Positions 23,984-35,400 of a DNA stretch of 64,000 bases are shown one piece after another; position 1 is the stretch's first letter, and every line of letters begins with the position of its first letter. The notes under the pieces were generated by a model. It was not told where the DNA came from and made no database searches. It worked only from the letters and a program-made list of their open reading frames with translations. The stretch covers positions 10,046,501 through 10,110,500 of the forward strand of contig OX387200.1 in NCBI GenBank assembly GCA_947561715.1, written 5' to 3'. This DNA comes from Ascidia mentula (taxonomy: Eukaryota > Chordata > Ascidiacea > Phlebobranchia > Ascidiidae). The position numbers and the translations under genes are program-made.

Positions 23984-25912
23984 ATGACGAAAGTATTGTC
24001 AGAAACCATGCTTCTAGATTGGGCCAAGTAAGTGTGTTTATCTTTTGTATGCTTAATTAATTACCAAGCATTCTTAGTTGAATGCTAATACAATGGTGCA
24101 CCAAATATGATTTTGTGCAAAAATTGTCAGAAATTATGTTTCCTGTATGTGAACATTTTGATAATAATGTAATGTACACATTATCCGTGCATTCATTCGA
24201 AAGAAATCATCCTTACAAATTACAAACTTTCCAATCCACCCTGCAGACAATGAAGAGTATCCATAATGAAAAGCAAGAACTTGTTTTCATTGGGCTAAAA
24301 CAGAACATAAAGACTTCCATATTTACAGGGAGCAGAACAATCTTCGCCAACAACTTAGCAATACTGATGATGAATTATTATGTAACATTACTCGCGTGGG
24401 TGGACTTGACATATCAGTACCAAAGAATGGGGATTCAAACATTGCATGTGTTACACTCGTTGTACTTGATTTTGCGTCACTTAAGGTGAAATTAAGCGAC
24501 ACTTTTATGAATCATAGTTTATAGATAAATTCATATTGATGAACTTTTGTGATGTTTGGAAGTACATCTTTTGTGTTTGAGCTTAATTAACATTTAAAAA
24601 ATCAAATAACAGGTTTTGTATGAAGACAGTCAACTAGAAGAGTTAACTATCCCATACAAACCTGGGTTTCTTGGTTTCCGAGAAGTGCCACTGTTCAAAA
24701 AAAGAGTGGAACAACTTAAAATGAAACCCAGTATTATGCCACAGGTAATAATTCTTCAAGGGAAAATATGTTTGTGTTTTGCAGTCTAGCTGGATCAACC
24801 GCTTTTTCCTGACATATTTTCAAAATCAAGCTTACAGGGAGGTTTGAACTTGCAAATGTGTGCCATCCAGGCCCATCACTCTACTGATTGAGCAATAGAA
24901 GCTCAGCGATTTCACTGGGCATATTGTGGTCGAGATACACTGTGTGCAACGCACAACTTATCAGGCAAACCTTCACATGTACGTAGGGGATCTCTACCAC
25001 GATAATCAAACAATGTAGTAACGTTTCATGCAATTGCATGATTGACAGGGTCGCCCCACTGCACAGGTTCTTACTTGGCGATCATGGCCATTGTATTAAG
25101 ATCATTAGGTTACCAGGATTCGCAGTAGCTCTGTTGGTAGAGCAATGGGCCTGGTTAGCCCAGGGTGTTGAGTTTAAATCTACCGGGAGCTTTTTTCAGA
25201 TTTGTCAGGAAAAAGTGGCTGATCAAGCTAGGCTGCAATGCATGGGTGTTGCTGGGACTGGGCTGTCATTTATTTTAAATTTGGGCACTTTTCGCTTTTG
25301 TTTTCTGAAGGTATTCCTTGTTGATGGAAATGGTCAGTTTCATGTTAGACGTTGTGGTTCTGCTTCTCATCTTGGTGTTGAATGTGACATTCCAACGATT
25401 GGAGTTGCAAAAAATTTGCAGTGCCTTCATGACGAGGGAGTGAATCGTGATGAAGAACACAAAAGTAAGGTGTGATCTGTTTGTTGCTGCAGTAAACTTT
25501 TACTTTATAAGCTACATCATGCTGTAAATGATAACATCGTAACATGTGGCCACTTTACTAATGATTCAGAGAAATTTTTCATTACAGTTGTGGTACTTTT
25601 TTAGATTGAAGGACTGCTTGATAAAGGTCACCAATTTCCTATAACCACCAATGGTGGTGAAACAATTGCTGTGGCTTTGAGAACATCCATAAATGGTAAA
25701 AACCCAGTGTATGTTTCAGCAGGCAACAAATGCTCACTTGAAACTGCAGTTAAAATTGTGCTCATGTGCTCTATGTTTCGAATACCTGAACCTATCCGAC
25801 AGGTACAATGATTTTGATATGAGTCAAAACTGATTATTTTATTTTCTTGTTGTATTTTTTGCAGGCAGACATGAGGTCACGGGAGATACTTCGAAAAAAC
25901 TCTTATGAATGA
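23984..25912 (+). CDS. ENDOV: Endonuclease V
   Basis: Six exons: 23984-24027, 24329-24485, 24613-24744, 25311-25469, 25605-25802, 25865-25912, all in phase, giving 245 residues (human is about 282). Endonuclease V cuts one base 3' of inosine; in animals it acts mainly on inosine in RNA. Catalytic signatures are present: GGLDIS (Asp42), PYKPGFLGFREVP (Tyr82 and Glu91), VDGNG (Asp116), then HLGVECDIPTIGVAKN and a C-terminal FRIPEPIRQAD. The protein is short at both ends, starting MTKVLSE and stopping soon after SREILRKNSYE. Intron 3 (24,745-25,310) holds two tRNA-derived SINEs in opposite orientation. Confidence 0.93.
24775..24935 (-). mobile_element. tRNA-derived SINE, copy 2, in ENDOV intron 3
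   Basis: On the minus strand it shows TCAGTAGAGTGATGGGCCTGG and CAAGTTCAAACCTCC, then the tail AGCTTGATTTT...GTCAGGAAAAAGC. This matches copies 1 and 3 and lies in the opposite orientation to the adjacent copy 3. Confidence 0.65.
25118..25225 (+). mobile_element. tRNA-derived SINE, copy 3, in ENDOV intron 3
   Basis: It shows GCTCTGTTGGTAGAGCAATG, GGCCTGGTTAGCCCA and GAGTTTAAATCTACCGG, followed by GAGCTTTTTTCAGATTTGTC and AGGAAAAAG. The same head and tail order occurs at 22,549. It ends about 85 bases before exon 4 of ENDOV. Confidence 0.65.
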
Positions 25913-26483
25913 AAAAAGTGAAAAAAGGTTTAAGCTTTTTTACTACCAAGCTTTTCTTTTACAATAACAACCTTTTCAAACTGTATCTTTGTGGGTTGTT
26001 TTCTTTGGCAATTCTCTGACCTTTTTTGTGAGTTTTTCAGATTTTCGATATGCTTTATAAGTTTTTTTGGAATATGTTTTGTTTTATTGGTCTTTAAAAG
26101 TTCACTACTCTGTTCTGTGTACCAGTTTGTTTCAATGTAAACATGTCTTTTACTCACTACCAGGTAAGGAGAATGTTAACATCTAAATCATTGTTATGTG
26201 CAATATGGATAGACTGAAGTTGTGCCTTGTTTTTGTTTTGAAAAACGTTTTTAAACTTTGCAACATGTCAGGTATTCATATGAACTGTTATTTGATCGAA
26301 ACGTTATTTTTATTTTTTACAATATTTTTCAATGTATTTTTGCTTATCTGATAAAGTTGTTGCAATGTGATGCAAGAATTTTTTTTCTGAAAGTGTAGTT
26401 TCTCCCATTCCAACTAGGTTACATTTTTAGAGAAAAAAAACTCGAGCGGGCACAAATACTTTTATGTCAGAGTACAATTAACA

Positions 26484-26522
26484 ATTGTACTTCAGCCTTG
26501 AAAGAAAAGGCTGAAGTACAAT
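26484..26522. repeat. Perfect 16-bp hairpin
   Basis: ATTGTACTTCAGCCTT at 26,484-26,499 is exactly reverse-complementary to 26,507-26,522, with a 7-base A-rich loop. There is no poly-T run typical of a Pol III terminator immediately after it. It is probably a small MITE remnant. Confidence 0.6.
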
Positions 26523-26683
26523 TCAGCCAGAAAAGTTAAGTTCAGATTTTATGTTATACGGCAGCGAGCAACAAATTCGTTTATTGGGTCTTCTAATAGT
26601 CCGCTAGGTGGGCTGGGTGCGCTAGGTACCTTTTAATACTGCACGTGCTCTAGATCCAACCTACTAATACTACAGGTCTGAAG

Positions 26684-26811
26684 GGTACCTTCCAAAACTG
26701 TAGGTCCCACTTTATAATGCTATAACTGGTACACTTAACGCGCGTGCTCTGTTTTGAGTACTCCAGTATTATAAGAATTGACATGGCGGACCTGCAGTAT
26801 TGGAAGGTACC
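26684..26811. mobile_element. Short MITE-like inverted repeat near duplication edge
   Basis: GGTACCTTCCAAAACTGTAG at 26,684 pairs with the reverse complement ending GGTACC at 26,811 over about 24 bp with two mismatches. It lies about 155 bp from the duplication edge. Confidence 0.55.
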
Positions 26812-27011
26812 GGTATATGGGGGCATAGAGCCGCTGTGGTGACTATAGAAGGTCAACATATTTTTGTGTGCAAATATATGAAGACATGCGAAGTCATTCA
26901 AATTTTGATACAATCTGAAAACTGACACGCGACGTTTAAAAGTTTTCTGATCCTTATACTCGGTGATCACAGGCAACCTTTAGTTATACAAAATGTAACC
27001 AGCCATGCTAC

Positions 27012-30000
27012 CTTGTTCATTTCGTCCTTATATGTAGCTTTGCTCTCCTGTAGAGTTGTCATGATGGCGACTTTTGCCGTTGCCTTTGCAATAACAATTA
27101 CGGTGGTATTGAATTTAACATTAAAATACAGTTATTATTCAGCTATGTAAATGTTTTAGGAACTAACCTGCATAATGGTGCCAACTTCAGGCATATCTCC
27201 ACTGGCAAACACTTCAAAATATGCAAGAGTGTAATCAACAAGTTCTCTTCCGGTGACAACTTTGTTGTTGATTCGTTTCAACACAATTTGATCGGGAGAG
27301 AAGAGTGTACGCACCAAAATGTCGACAGATACTAAAAACTTTTCTCCGATGTCTTGAAGCGTATAATGAGTGATATATTAATGTTCATAATTTTTGCATA
27401 AAAATCGCACGCATACCCTTTAGACGAAGAAAGTTTTTTTGTTCTTCACTTCTAACAGCAACTTTCTCGCCAGGATAAGGCATCAGACAACACGAAACTC
27501 GTTCAAAAGATTTAAGCAGGTGTTTTCTAACTGACTCGGTGTCTTGGTGTTTAAGTTGTGTGTGCAGTACTTCTTTCAATACTTTTTCACCTCCATTGAA
27601 GTCATATGTGTAAGAAGGATCAGCCCAATCCCGAATAAGGAACATCAAATCCTTAAACGTAGATCAATTTATTTTCGAAAAGGGCACCGTAAGAGTTTGT
27701 TGGTTGCCGAAGAGAGCTCAATGTTTATAGATACTTGATGATTGTTTCTATGTCTATACAAATCACATTGTATAGGATTTCTCTAATTGGAAAAGCTTCT
27801 GCGCGTTTTAAATTGAATTGGACTTTTGTCAATGAAGGTACAATGCAACCAATCCGGATTGTTGTACAGGGACATAGACTAATTCGAATACAATGCCATA
27901 GTGAAATCGATTGGTCGTTGGATGCCACTTAACTCGGCCATCAACAGCAAATTAATTGCATAACTAATGTAGATTCCTAAACCAAAATTGATTATTTCTT
28001 TTCGTTATTGTTGTGATTTCTATTTTTGACGCAACATTCATAACAAAGGCTGCGCAGTAGCTCTGCGCGTGCAGACCGCGTGGGTGGTTAGGTTTGCTTG
28101 TACTTGTGTTGCCAGTTTTTTTTTGTCATGTGCTTTAACCTGATTCTATTTCAATAAGGATCATATTTGAACAAGGCGTGGGTAGTGTTTACGTCTGATA
28201 GCTGTGTTTATCTCTGAAAACTGTGTGACATTTTGAAGTTTTGCCGGCATCTGATAGATCGGTCGCAAACGGTTTGGTGAGAGTACTAGAATGTTTGCAA
28301 ACCGTATGTACAATTGTGTTTCTTTTTGTTTATAGAAACCGTTCCTGTTCCGTTGGTGTTGTGTTGGTCATTTTCGTTGTATTGAATACAAGTGTCTGAT
28401 GTGTTCTGCGGGCTTCGCCACTACCTAGGAGAACTGGGACGCGTTTTTAACACATTTGGGTTAAAGGCCAAAACTGCTGTGTAGCGTGTAACGACTCCGA
28501 TCCGTTGAAAAAGCACGTTACAGCTAATATTTTGGAAAATGGTAATAGTTGAATATCAAGATGTACCAACCTGAAACGGCTTTTCGTCACGTTTTTGCAT
28601 TCTTTTGGCTGCTTTTCCATATTCAGTGAAAAGCTGCAAAATAAATGACATGTTGCGTCATCGATGGAAGAAATGAAAATAAACTAGGAACTGACCTGGA
28701 GATGCTGCAGTTTGTCTTCTTGCAACTGTTTAGACACGTTGTAAATTTGGACAGAGCTTATTAAAGTACTGAGTCCAAATATAACAGAGCAGTCTTTTAC
28801 GTTACACGTTGGATCAAATGACCCTTGTGTGTCCATTAAAAACAGTGCCACCTTTAAATTATTAACAAACGGTAAATATTGAAAAAATAATAGAAAATAA
28901 CAGTAATTTTTGTTGCAAAATATTTTACAATCGTATATTAAGAATCTAGTTACTTTTCCTTGTGGCGTTTTAATAAAAAACGGTTCGTCCCAAATCCATA
29001 TTCCTTGAGTATGTTTATTTGCTCCTCCCCGCCAAACGAATCCTTTGTTGAGTTCGTCCTGTTTCGCATCTATCCATTTATCAGTCTGTGATTAAGTGGA
29101 GTTGTGTAAGGTTTTATATGATCTGTGATACAATACGTACCTTTCCTTTATTGCTCGCCCACAGAAATCGTAAGAAAAAATTTAACACGAAAGATTTTCC
29201 TTGTCGAAAAGCCCCGGCAACGGAATAAATTGCAACAGGTGTATTGACTACATCTCGATGTTCGAAGATTGTTTGGATTTCACGTTGTTTAATGCAATAC
29301 CCTCTCCCCCCAATTTGTGGTGAAACAATTTGTACAGCTTTGTGGCGCTTGGGTTGTTGTGAACCGCCATCGAATCTATGCGAACCTTAATAAATGATTT
29401 AAAACGGACCAATTTAAAAGCAAGGCTCACAAACTTATTTGAAAGTACAAACCCAGCTTTCATTTAAACTGTGTGCTACCTGTAATATATCCGGTGTCAA
29501 CATTTTTGAGGATGTCAATAATCAAACCCAAATTTGAGTTGCTAATGGCGATACCTGGTGTAGAAGAAAATGTTACAAACTATTCTGTTTCAAGGCTTAA
29601 GTAGCCGAGACAAAATAGTTTATATTGCCTTCATAACACTTCCTGGGGCATAATTAAGTCCTTTTATTTATGTGATATAATACTTTTAATTATGTGTTAA
29701 TGTGATTAAATTTTTACGTTGTACAAACAATAGTCAAAATGCTGTTTTTGAATGTTTGCTTAACAAATAAACAAAGAGATAAAAGGCTCTACTTTTTCAT
29801 TCAGTGCTGCTGGTGTAGCCTACTCGGTATAATGTGTGGACACAAATAAAAAAACACTGGTCAAGTATCGTTAAACAAAACCCGCAAATGATATTTGTGA
29901 TGCTCACATACACAGTTTTAAGAAATTATTTGTCAACATCACTGATACAGTAAGTCACCATACCAACACTCTCGGCAGCACGTCTTATATTCGGTTCTTT

Positions 30001-30093
30001 GAAGCCCATGTCCTTTAATGTGGTCAACGCTTTATGGCTTTCGCTGTAGGAATTGTCACTATCTTCGTCGGTGTCCCAGGTGTTGTTAGCCAT
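27012..30093 (-). pseudogene. Atlastin-like gene A', 3'-truncated duplicate of A
   Basis: Exons 29964-30093, 29480-29554, 29141-29385, 28954-29085, 28696-28851, 28571-28633, 27417-27651, 27168-27352, 27012-27083 match gene A in length and phase. The G-domain motifs are intact and no stop was seen. Homology ends at 26,966, so the rest of the helical units and the C-terminus are missing, and no replacement exon is evident. If transcribed it would encode a GTPase head plus 24 residues and run into intron. It may be a pseudogene or a source of a head-only protein. Confidence 0.75.
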
Positions 30094-31911
30094 CATTGAC
30101 TTTCGGTAGCAGGAAAACTTATTATAAATTTAAGTGGATCCGTAAACAACGTAACGCTTGTTTCATAACCCTACTTTAAATCAAAGGCCGAGCTGCGAGC
30201 AATTTACAGTTTATCAAGTGTCCTTCTCTGTGCTGCAATGTAGTGCTACTTTGCAGACAACTGCGTCTGCCACTAAAATACTATGTCACAAACCAAAAAA
30301 TGCTATTTATAATGTGATCGTTCTATTTTTTGAGAAATGAAAACCTTATTCCTGAGTCACAGACAATAAAACTTTCCTGTGACGCTGTAAGTTTACTCAC
30401 AACGTTATCGCGTGAAATATATATTGATGTTGGTGCAATATTGTGCCCGACACCAAGAAAATAGCCAACAGAGGGGACACTTTGTTTGCTTTAAAGTTAA
30501 GTGGTATGTTTGACATCAAACAACCAATTAGTTTCGTTATGTTATTGTGTATGAATTGGACTATGTCCCTGTACGACATACCTCATTGGTCGCATTGTAC
30601 CTTGTTACATACGTCACAGAAACCAGTGCTTGAATTGCGTAATGTTTTGCGTGCAGCTTTGCACATGCACTGCGTAATCCCATAATGTGACCCAAATGAT
30701 TTAGCCATCGAATATTCTCGAGTAAAGTGATTCATTCAACACCCTGTTTGCCACATAAAATGTTCTCCTATGCTCAGGTCACATCACACCTATGTTCTTG
30801 TATTATATTACTTCGACTGGCTCATGATATCACGTGACATTATTGACCAATCAGCTCTCAGTATGGGGAGCTTTAAAAAGCCCAGGTTGGACCGGTAAAT
30901 TCATTCTATTTGATTCTATTTGATTCCATTCGATTCTACTTGTTCTATCGTATAACTGTTACACTGCTATTATTACTGAGACTCTACAAGCTATTCGCCG
31001 GCTTGGGATTTATTCCCACAGCCTAATAATAAACTGTTTAATCGGGGTGAGGTGAGGTTCAAACCTTCATCGAAATGATTTCATACTTTATTTCTCATAT
31101 GACTTATTTAACGTTAAATAACGCTCAGAGGTTACTCAAACATGAAAAATTTTTTTTTGCTAAAAGAAATATATGATTGTAATGAGATGAAAACAACATA
31201 TACACTTGGGTCTTGTCGTTTTTGCAACGTTCATTAAATCAGCTGCACAATATAATGAAATATCTGTGATTATACAACTGTTTCATTCAATTACCATGCA
31301 TTGCTGTTGAGATGCTTAATCTTGTGAGGAATTATTATAGATATATATAATCGATTTTCCTATTACACCATTGTTTCTTTCGATTAAGTTATCACATCTC
31401 ATCTCAGTTAGTCACACCAAACGAAACATTGCGATGACCAAGCTCACTGTTTTGTTGAATTAAACCACTTTATTAGCACTGAAATCTGGATTTAAATGTA
31501 GGCCTGTGTGTTTCATATTGTATTAACTTTGTTTTGTAATAAATATCCGTCCATGTCCGTCCTCATATTTGACGATCTGTGAAAAGACATGACCCACGTA
31601 ATTGGCGACATCATAAGTTTTATTTGCGAACACAAACTGCATAAGTAATGGTGAATAGCATAAAATATGGCACATTGAAACTTTCAGGAGCAAGTTTGCT
31701 ACAATGACGGCATAGATAACAAAAAGGCAGGACTTTGACAAAGCAACACAACACAATTATAGTTTCAAGGCTACAGTAATCATAAACAAGTACATTTCTA
31801 TTGTGAAACTAAAGCAGAAACCACAGATATCAGTGCAAATTTGCAGGTACAGAAATAAACATTGAGAAAACAGGCAGTGAATGAAAACAATATGCACTGT
31901 AACAACATTTT
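30094..31911. other. Intergenic region: 5' flank of A' and 3' flank of B'
   Basis: It is colinear with 3,369-4,512 apart from the insertion at 30,603-31,065 and a diverged stretch at 31,170-31,460. No coding exon was supported. Confidence 0.6.
30603..31065. mobile_element. About 460-bp insertion, possibly a solo LTR
   Basis: The paralogous site at 3,891-3,900 is an empty site (GTACCTCCATCG). The insert starts TGTTACATACG and ends near GAGGTTCA, with ACCT on both sides as a possible short target duplication. Inside are a TTTAAAAAG TATA-like box (about 30,873), imperfect repeats of TTCTATTTGA, and AATAAA near 31,026. These features resemble an LTR, but the ends are not a clean TG...CA pair. 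Confidence 0.55.
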
Positions 31912-32105
31912 TATTTTTGACTTAAGTGCAGCAAACCATTGCATGTTTGGTAATAATATTTTCTGTCTAAAATCTATTTTTCACGTGATATAGGCTACGT
32001 CAAATTATTGCCTGATAAGGTTACGCTTGCTTATTCTAAATGAAAATTGTGTAAGTATAAATTTTTCGGATGAGTCATCTCAATCGAAAAGCGATTTAAA
32101 ACTTG

Positions 32106-32447
32106 TCATTCACTTAATTTTGTTTGTAGGCCACGAAACATCCCGGCCAGAAGTCCAATTCCCGCCCCTATAAAACCCCCCGAAAAAAATCCAGCCGCAG
32201 CACCAAGCGCAGCATTTACCACTACACCACCTATACGACGTACCCATATCAACCTATTTTTACCGTTGTTTTTTTGTATGTTTTTGTAGAGATTGTCCAG
32301 TTCCTGCATGCAAATTTCTTGAAATTCTCTCCAAAACGGATATTCATTTGCATCTGCTTGCTGAGCAAAATTATTCTTGAGTTGTGTCTTCAACTGCTCG
32401 TGCGCCTTGTCAAGGTCATTGGGGTCAATGTACTTGGAATCACACAA
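32106..32447 (-). CDS. Gene B' last exon c: glycine-rich membrane tail
   Basis: It differs from the B copy (4705-5046) by only a few codons, for example K to N in [10 protein letters not shown]. Acceptor, frame, length (113 residues) and stop are preserved. It encodes a terminal helical half followed by a glycine-rich hydrophobic segment, likely a membrane anchor. Confidence 0.77.
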   Translation of the reverse strand: MCDSKYIDPNDLDKAHEQLKTQLKNNFAQQADANEYPFWREFQEICMQELDNLYKNIQKNNGKNRLIWVRRIGGVVVNAALGAAAGFFSGGFIGAGIGLLAGMFRGLQTKLSE

Positions 32448-35400
32448 CTGCCAAATGTAAATGTGACGCAATAAATTCAGGTTACCCTTTTAGATGTAAT
32501 TCGAGGTTATGTAAACAATTCCTGTCCTGGGAATCCTGTTTTCTAATACTGACACCAATTTATAACACAAAGGGTTTTGTCATGCTGCTATGCGGGTTTA
32601 TTTACAAATGCTACGAATAATATAGTAATAATACACAGTACATTCCTAAACACAATAATCAACGTAATGTTTTCAAAATTATTAAGTTTGGTGATAAAAA
32701 AGAGAAAATGCTATAGCGAAGTGTCAGTTTTGTTCACATGAGTCAAAGTACGCCAGATTTCGAATATACACATTTAAGGGACAAGTTAGTAAAAGTTCTG
32801 ATTCAACTATATGCAAATCCAATATAATCAAACCTAGTTGTAGGATTGTCAATGATTTTACATTTTTGCAGAAGCACGAAGCGTGGAATGCAATAGGAAA
32901 AGGGTTTAAAGATTCAGTTAAAAAAGACTTCGCACAATCTTCCACCCTTGTTTAACATAATCCCAAACTCCTTTCTTTGCCTCGTTGTTTTTCTTTATTG
33001 TTTTAAACATTTCTTCCATTTCCCTTTCATATGTTTGTGTTCGTTGGAATGAAATATCTTCACCAAACGACCGAAAACGGATGTTTTGTAGTAATTCCGA
33101 TTTACATTGCTCGTGCGCACGATCCAGATCTTCTGGGTTTACATAACCACGGTCGCACAACTAAAGCAATATTTGGTAAACAATATAAGTGTCATAGGTA
33201 GCAAAGTAGTTAAAGGACAACAGTATTTTTGTCCTAAGGACGCAAATAACATACACCTATTCAATGTAGACAAAGCTTTCCATGTAACATGTAAAAAAAA
33301 TAAGCAAATAAGAAGGCTTGCAAACGTTATTTCTACAGGGTGTTCGCTTATATTCTTTCATTCTTTAGGGGTTGTTTTGGTGTAAGGTGGTGGAGGGCTT
33401 GGGGGAGGGGAAGGATTTGGACGAGGATCAACAGAACTTGAAGGTTGCATGCTAAGAAATGGAAATTTTTTGTCCCGAAAAGTTTCACAATCTTGCTTGA
33501 GTGAAGAACCTTCTTTGTCGTCATGAAAGCTGGTAAGTAATCTAGAAAGTCCTGAAATTCCGGCCATAATCCAACGCCTTGGGTGGCTTAGGTTGGTAAA
33601 AAATGCTGTTGCACCATAGAGAAGAGCCTCGCCTATTTTAGGCAGAACTTGTTTGTACCAAAGATTTTTATTCTTTTCGTTCAAGAGGGAAATGGATTGA
33701 AATCTTTCATTTGCGTATTGCCGAAATTGGTCTGACATTCGATCGGCAACTTCTGGGGCAGGAATGTTTTCCCTAATCTTGCTCTGAATATCCCGACACA
33801 AGGAATCATTTTCTTTTTCCAGCGCCACTGGGTCAACGTACTGCCCATCACATAACTAAAGAAAACCACAAATCGACATTCACCGCACAGCGCTTGCAAA
33901 TATCACTTGTTTGTTTAAGCAACAGGAGTGAGTAGCATTTAAGAAAAAGGGTTTCGGAAGTAATGATCCTCATGTTAGATAAAATCGACATTGCAAAGGT
34001 TATGGGCAACATGCCAAATCTTGCTATACTTGTGTTTGTGTATTATTGAACTATAGTTCATAGGCTCCGATTTAGGTAATAAATTCAACCTGCAGTATTG
34101 CATTTCCCTAAATAATGCACATGAGTCGAACAAACAAAATCACAGTTAAAAAAACGCTACTATGTTGTTATTCACTAATTTAGAGCATAAAAAGTTGTGC
34201 ATAGGAATCCGAAATCATATTAAAAAAATACCTAGTGAAACAAACTTAACATTTGGACAAACAAAAACAAATCGGTCTCACGTTGGTCATGTGCTTCATG
34301 TAGCCCTCTTTAATTTCCTGCAGAACTTTTTCCGCTGTTTGTTGCATTTGCATCTGTGGAATAGCAAAACGCTTTGGTTTAGTAGGATTGCAAAAATTTT
34401 GAAGTAAATCTTATTGTAGACTGTAAATACCTCGAGGGGGACACGTATTTGTACTTCTAGAAACAATAATTATTCGTTTGATTTTTCATTGCTGCCAACC
34501 TTAAGCTCTTCATTCTTTTCGCAGATCAACTTGTAATGATCAATGATATCACTTTTCAGCTTGTTCAGTACATTGTCACGATCTTGTTTCGGAATATTTG
34601 TGTCAGTTTTACTGAAGTCGTTTATTGCTTTTTCCTTTTCATTGCTATGCAACCTGTCTAGACGACTTTCATCCACGTATCTCACTGTTGCCTGCAACAA
34701 TTTAAAGATTTTCGAACCGTTCGTCAACGAAAAAACAATAGCAATGTCATGAAAATTTCAAAATTAAGGAAAATGCTGTTAAAGAACTTTCCACATGAAA
34801 AGTGTATTTACCATTAATGTTAAATAATTTTTAAATTGGAATTACTATCATTTCAACTCACTTGGTCAACTTCCTTAGTATAATTTGTGTATACTTCAAT
34901 TTTTCTTTGATGTAACATATTCAAACAATCTATCTGCAAAACGAATCACATCACGAAACCACAACAAAATACAACCAGACATAACCAGATATAACCAGTC
35001 ACATTATCAACCGAGACTTCACTAATTAATTTTTAGTCATAATATATGTCTGTCTGCATGGATGACAATTCCAACAAAAAACAAACTAACTTTACGATTT
35101 GCGTTTTTCCTTTTTATCTTTTCGTACTCATTTTCCATAAATTCATCAAATTGAGATAGGCACTTTTGCACGAAGCCAATTTCTTTGTGATGTTCAAGCG
35201 ATGAAATGACAACCATGGCACTTTGTTTGCTGTCAGCATGTGCTTCTCTCAGATTTTTGTCATCCACAAAGCCATGACCACACACCTGAAGAATTGTAAA
35301 GTACTGTTTCTATCCACTTCAAGCAAAACAATAAAGCCTTAGAACAACATAATGCATAACTACGCCACAGCTACATCGTCAAGTTGTAAAGTCTCCGTCA

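Larger units (their letters stand above)
25913..26965. other. Region downstream of ENDOV up to the duplication edge
   Basis: No supported gene. A Lys/Asn-rich minus-strand frame at 25,930-26,157 lies antisense to the likely ENDOV 3' UTR and has no support. Two inverted repeats (26,484-26,522 and 26,684-26,811) occur before the right-copy edge at about 26,966. Confidence 0.5.

Noticed and set aside
25930-26157. Minus-strand Lys-rich frame
   Set aside because: It is antisense to the probable ENDOV 3' UTR and has no domain or splice support.
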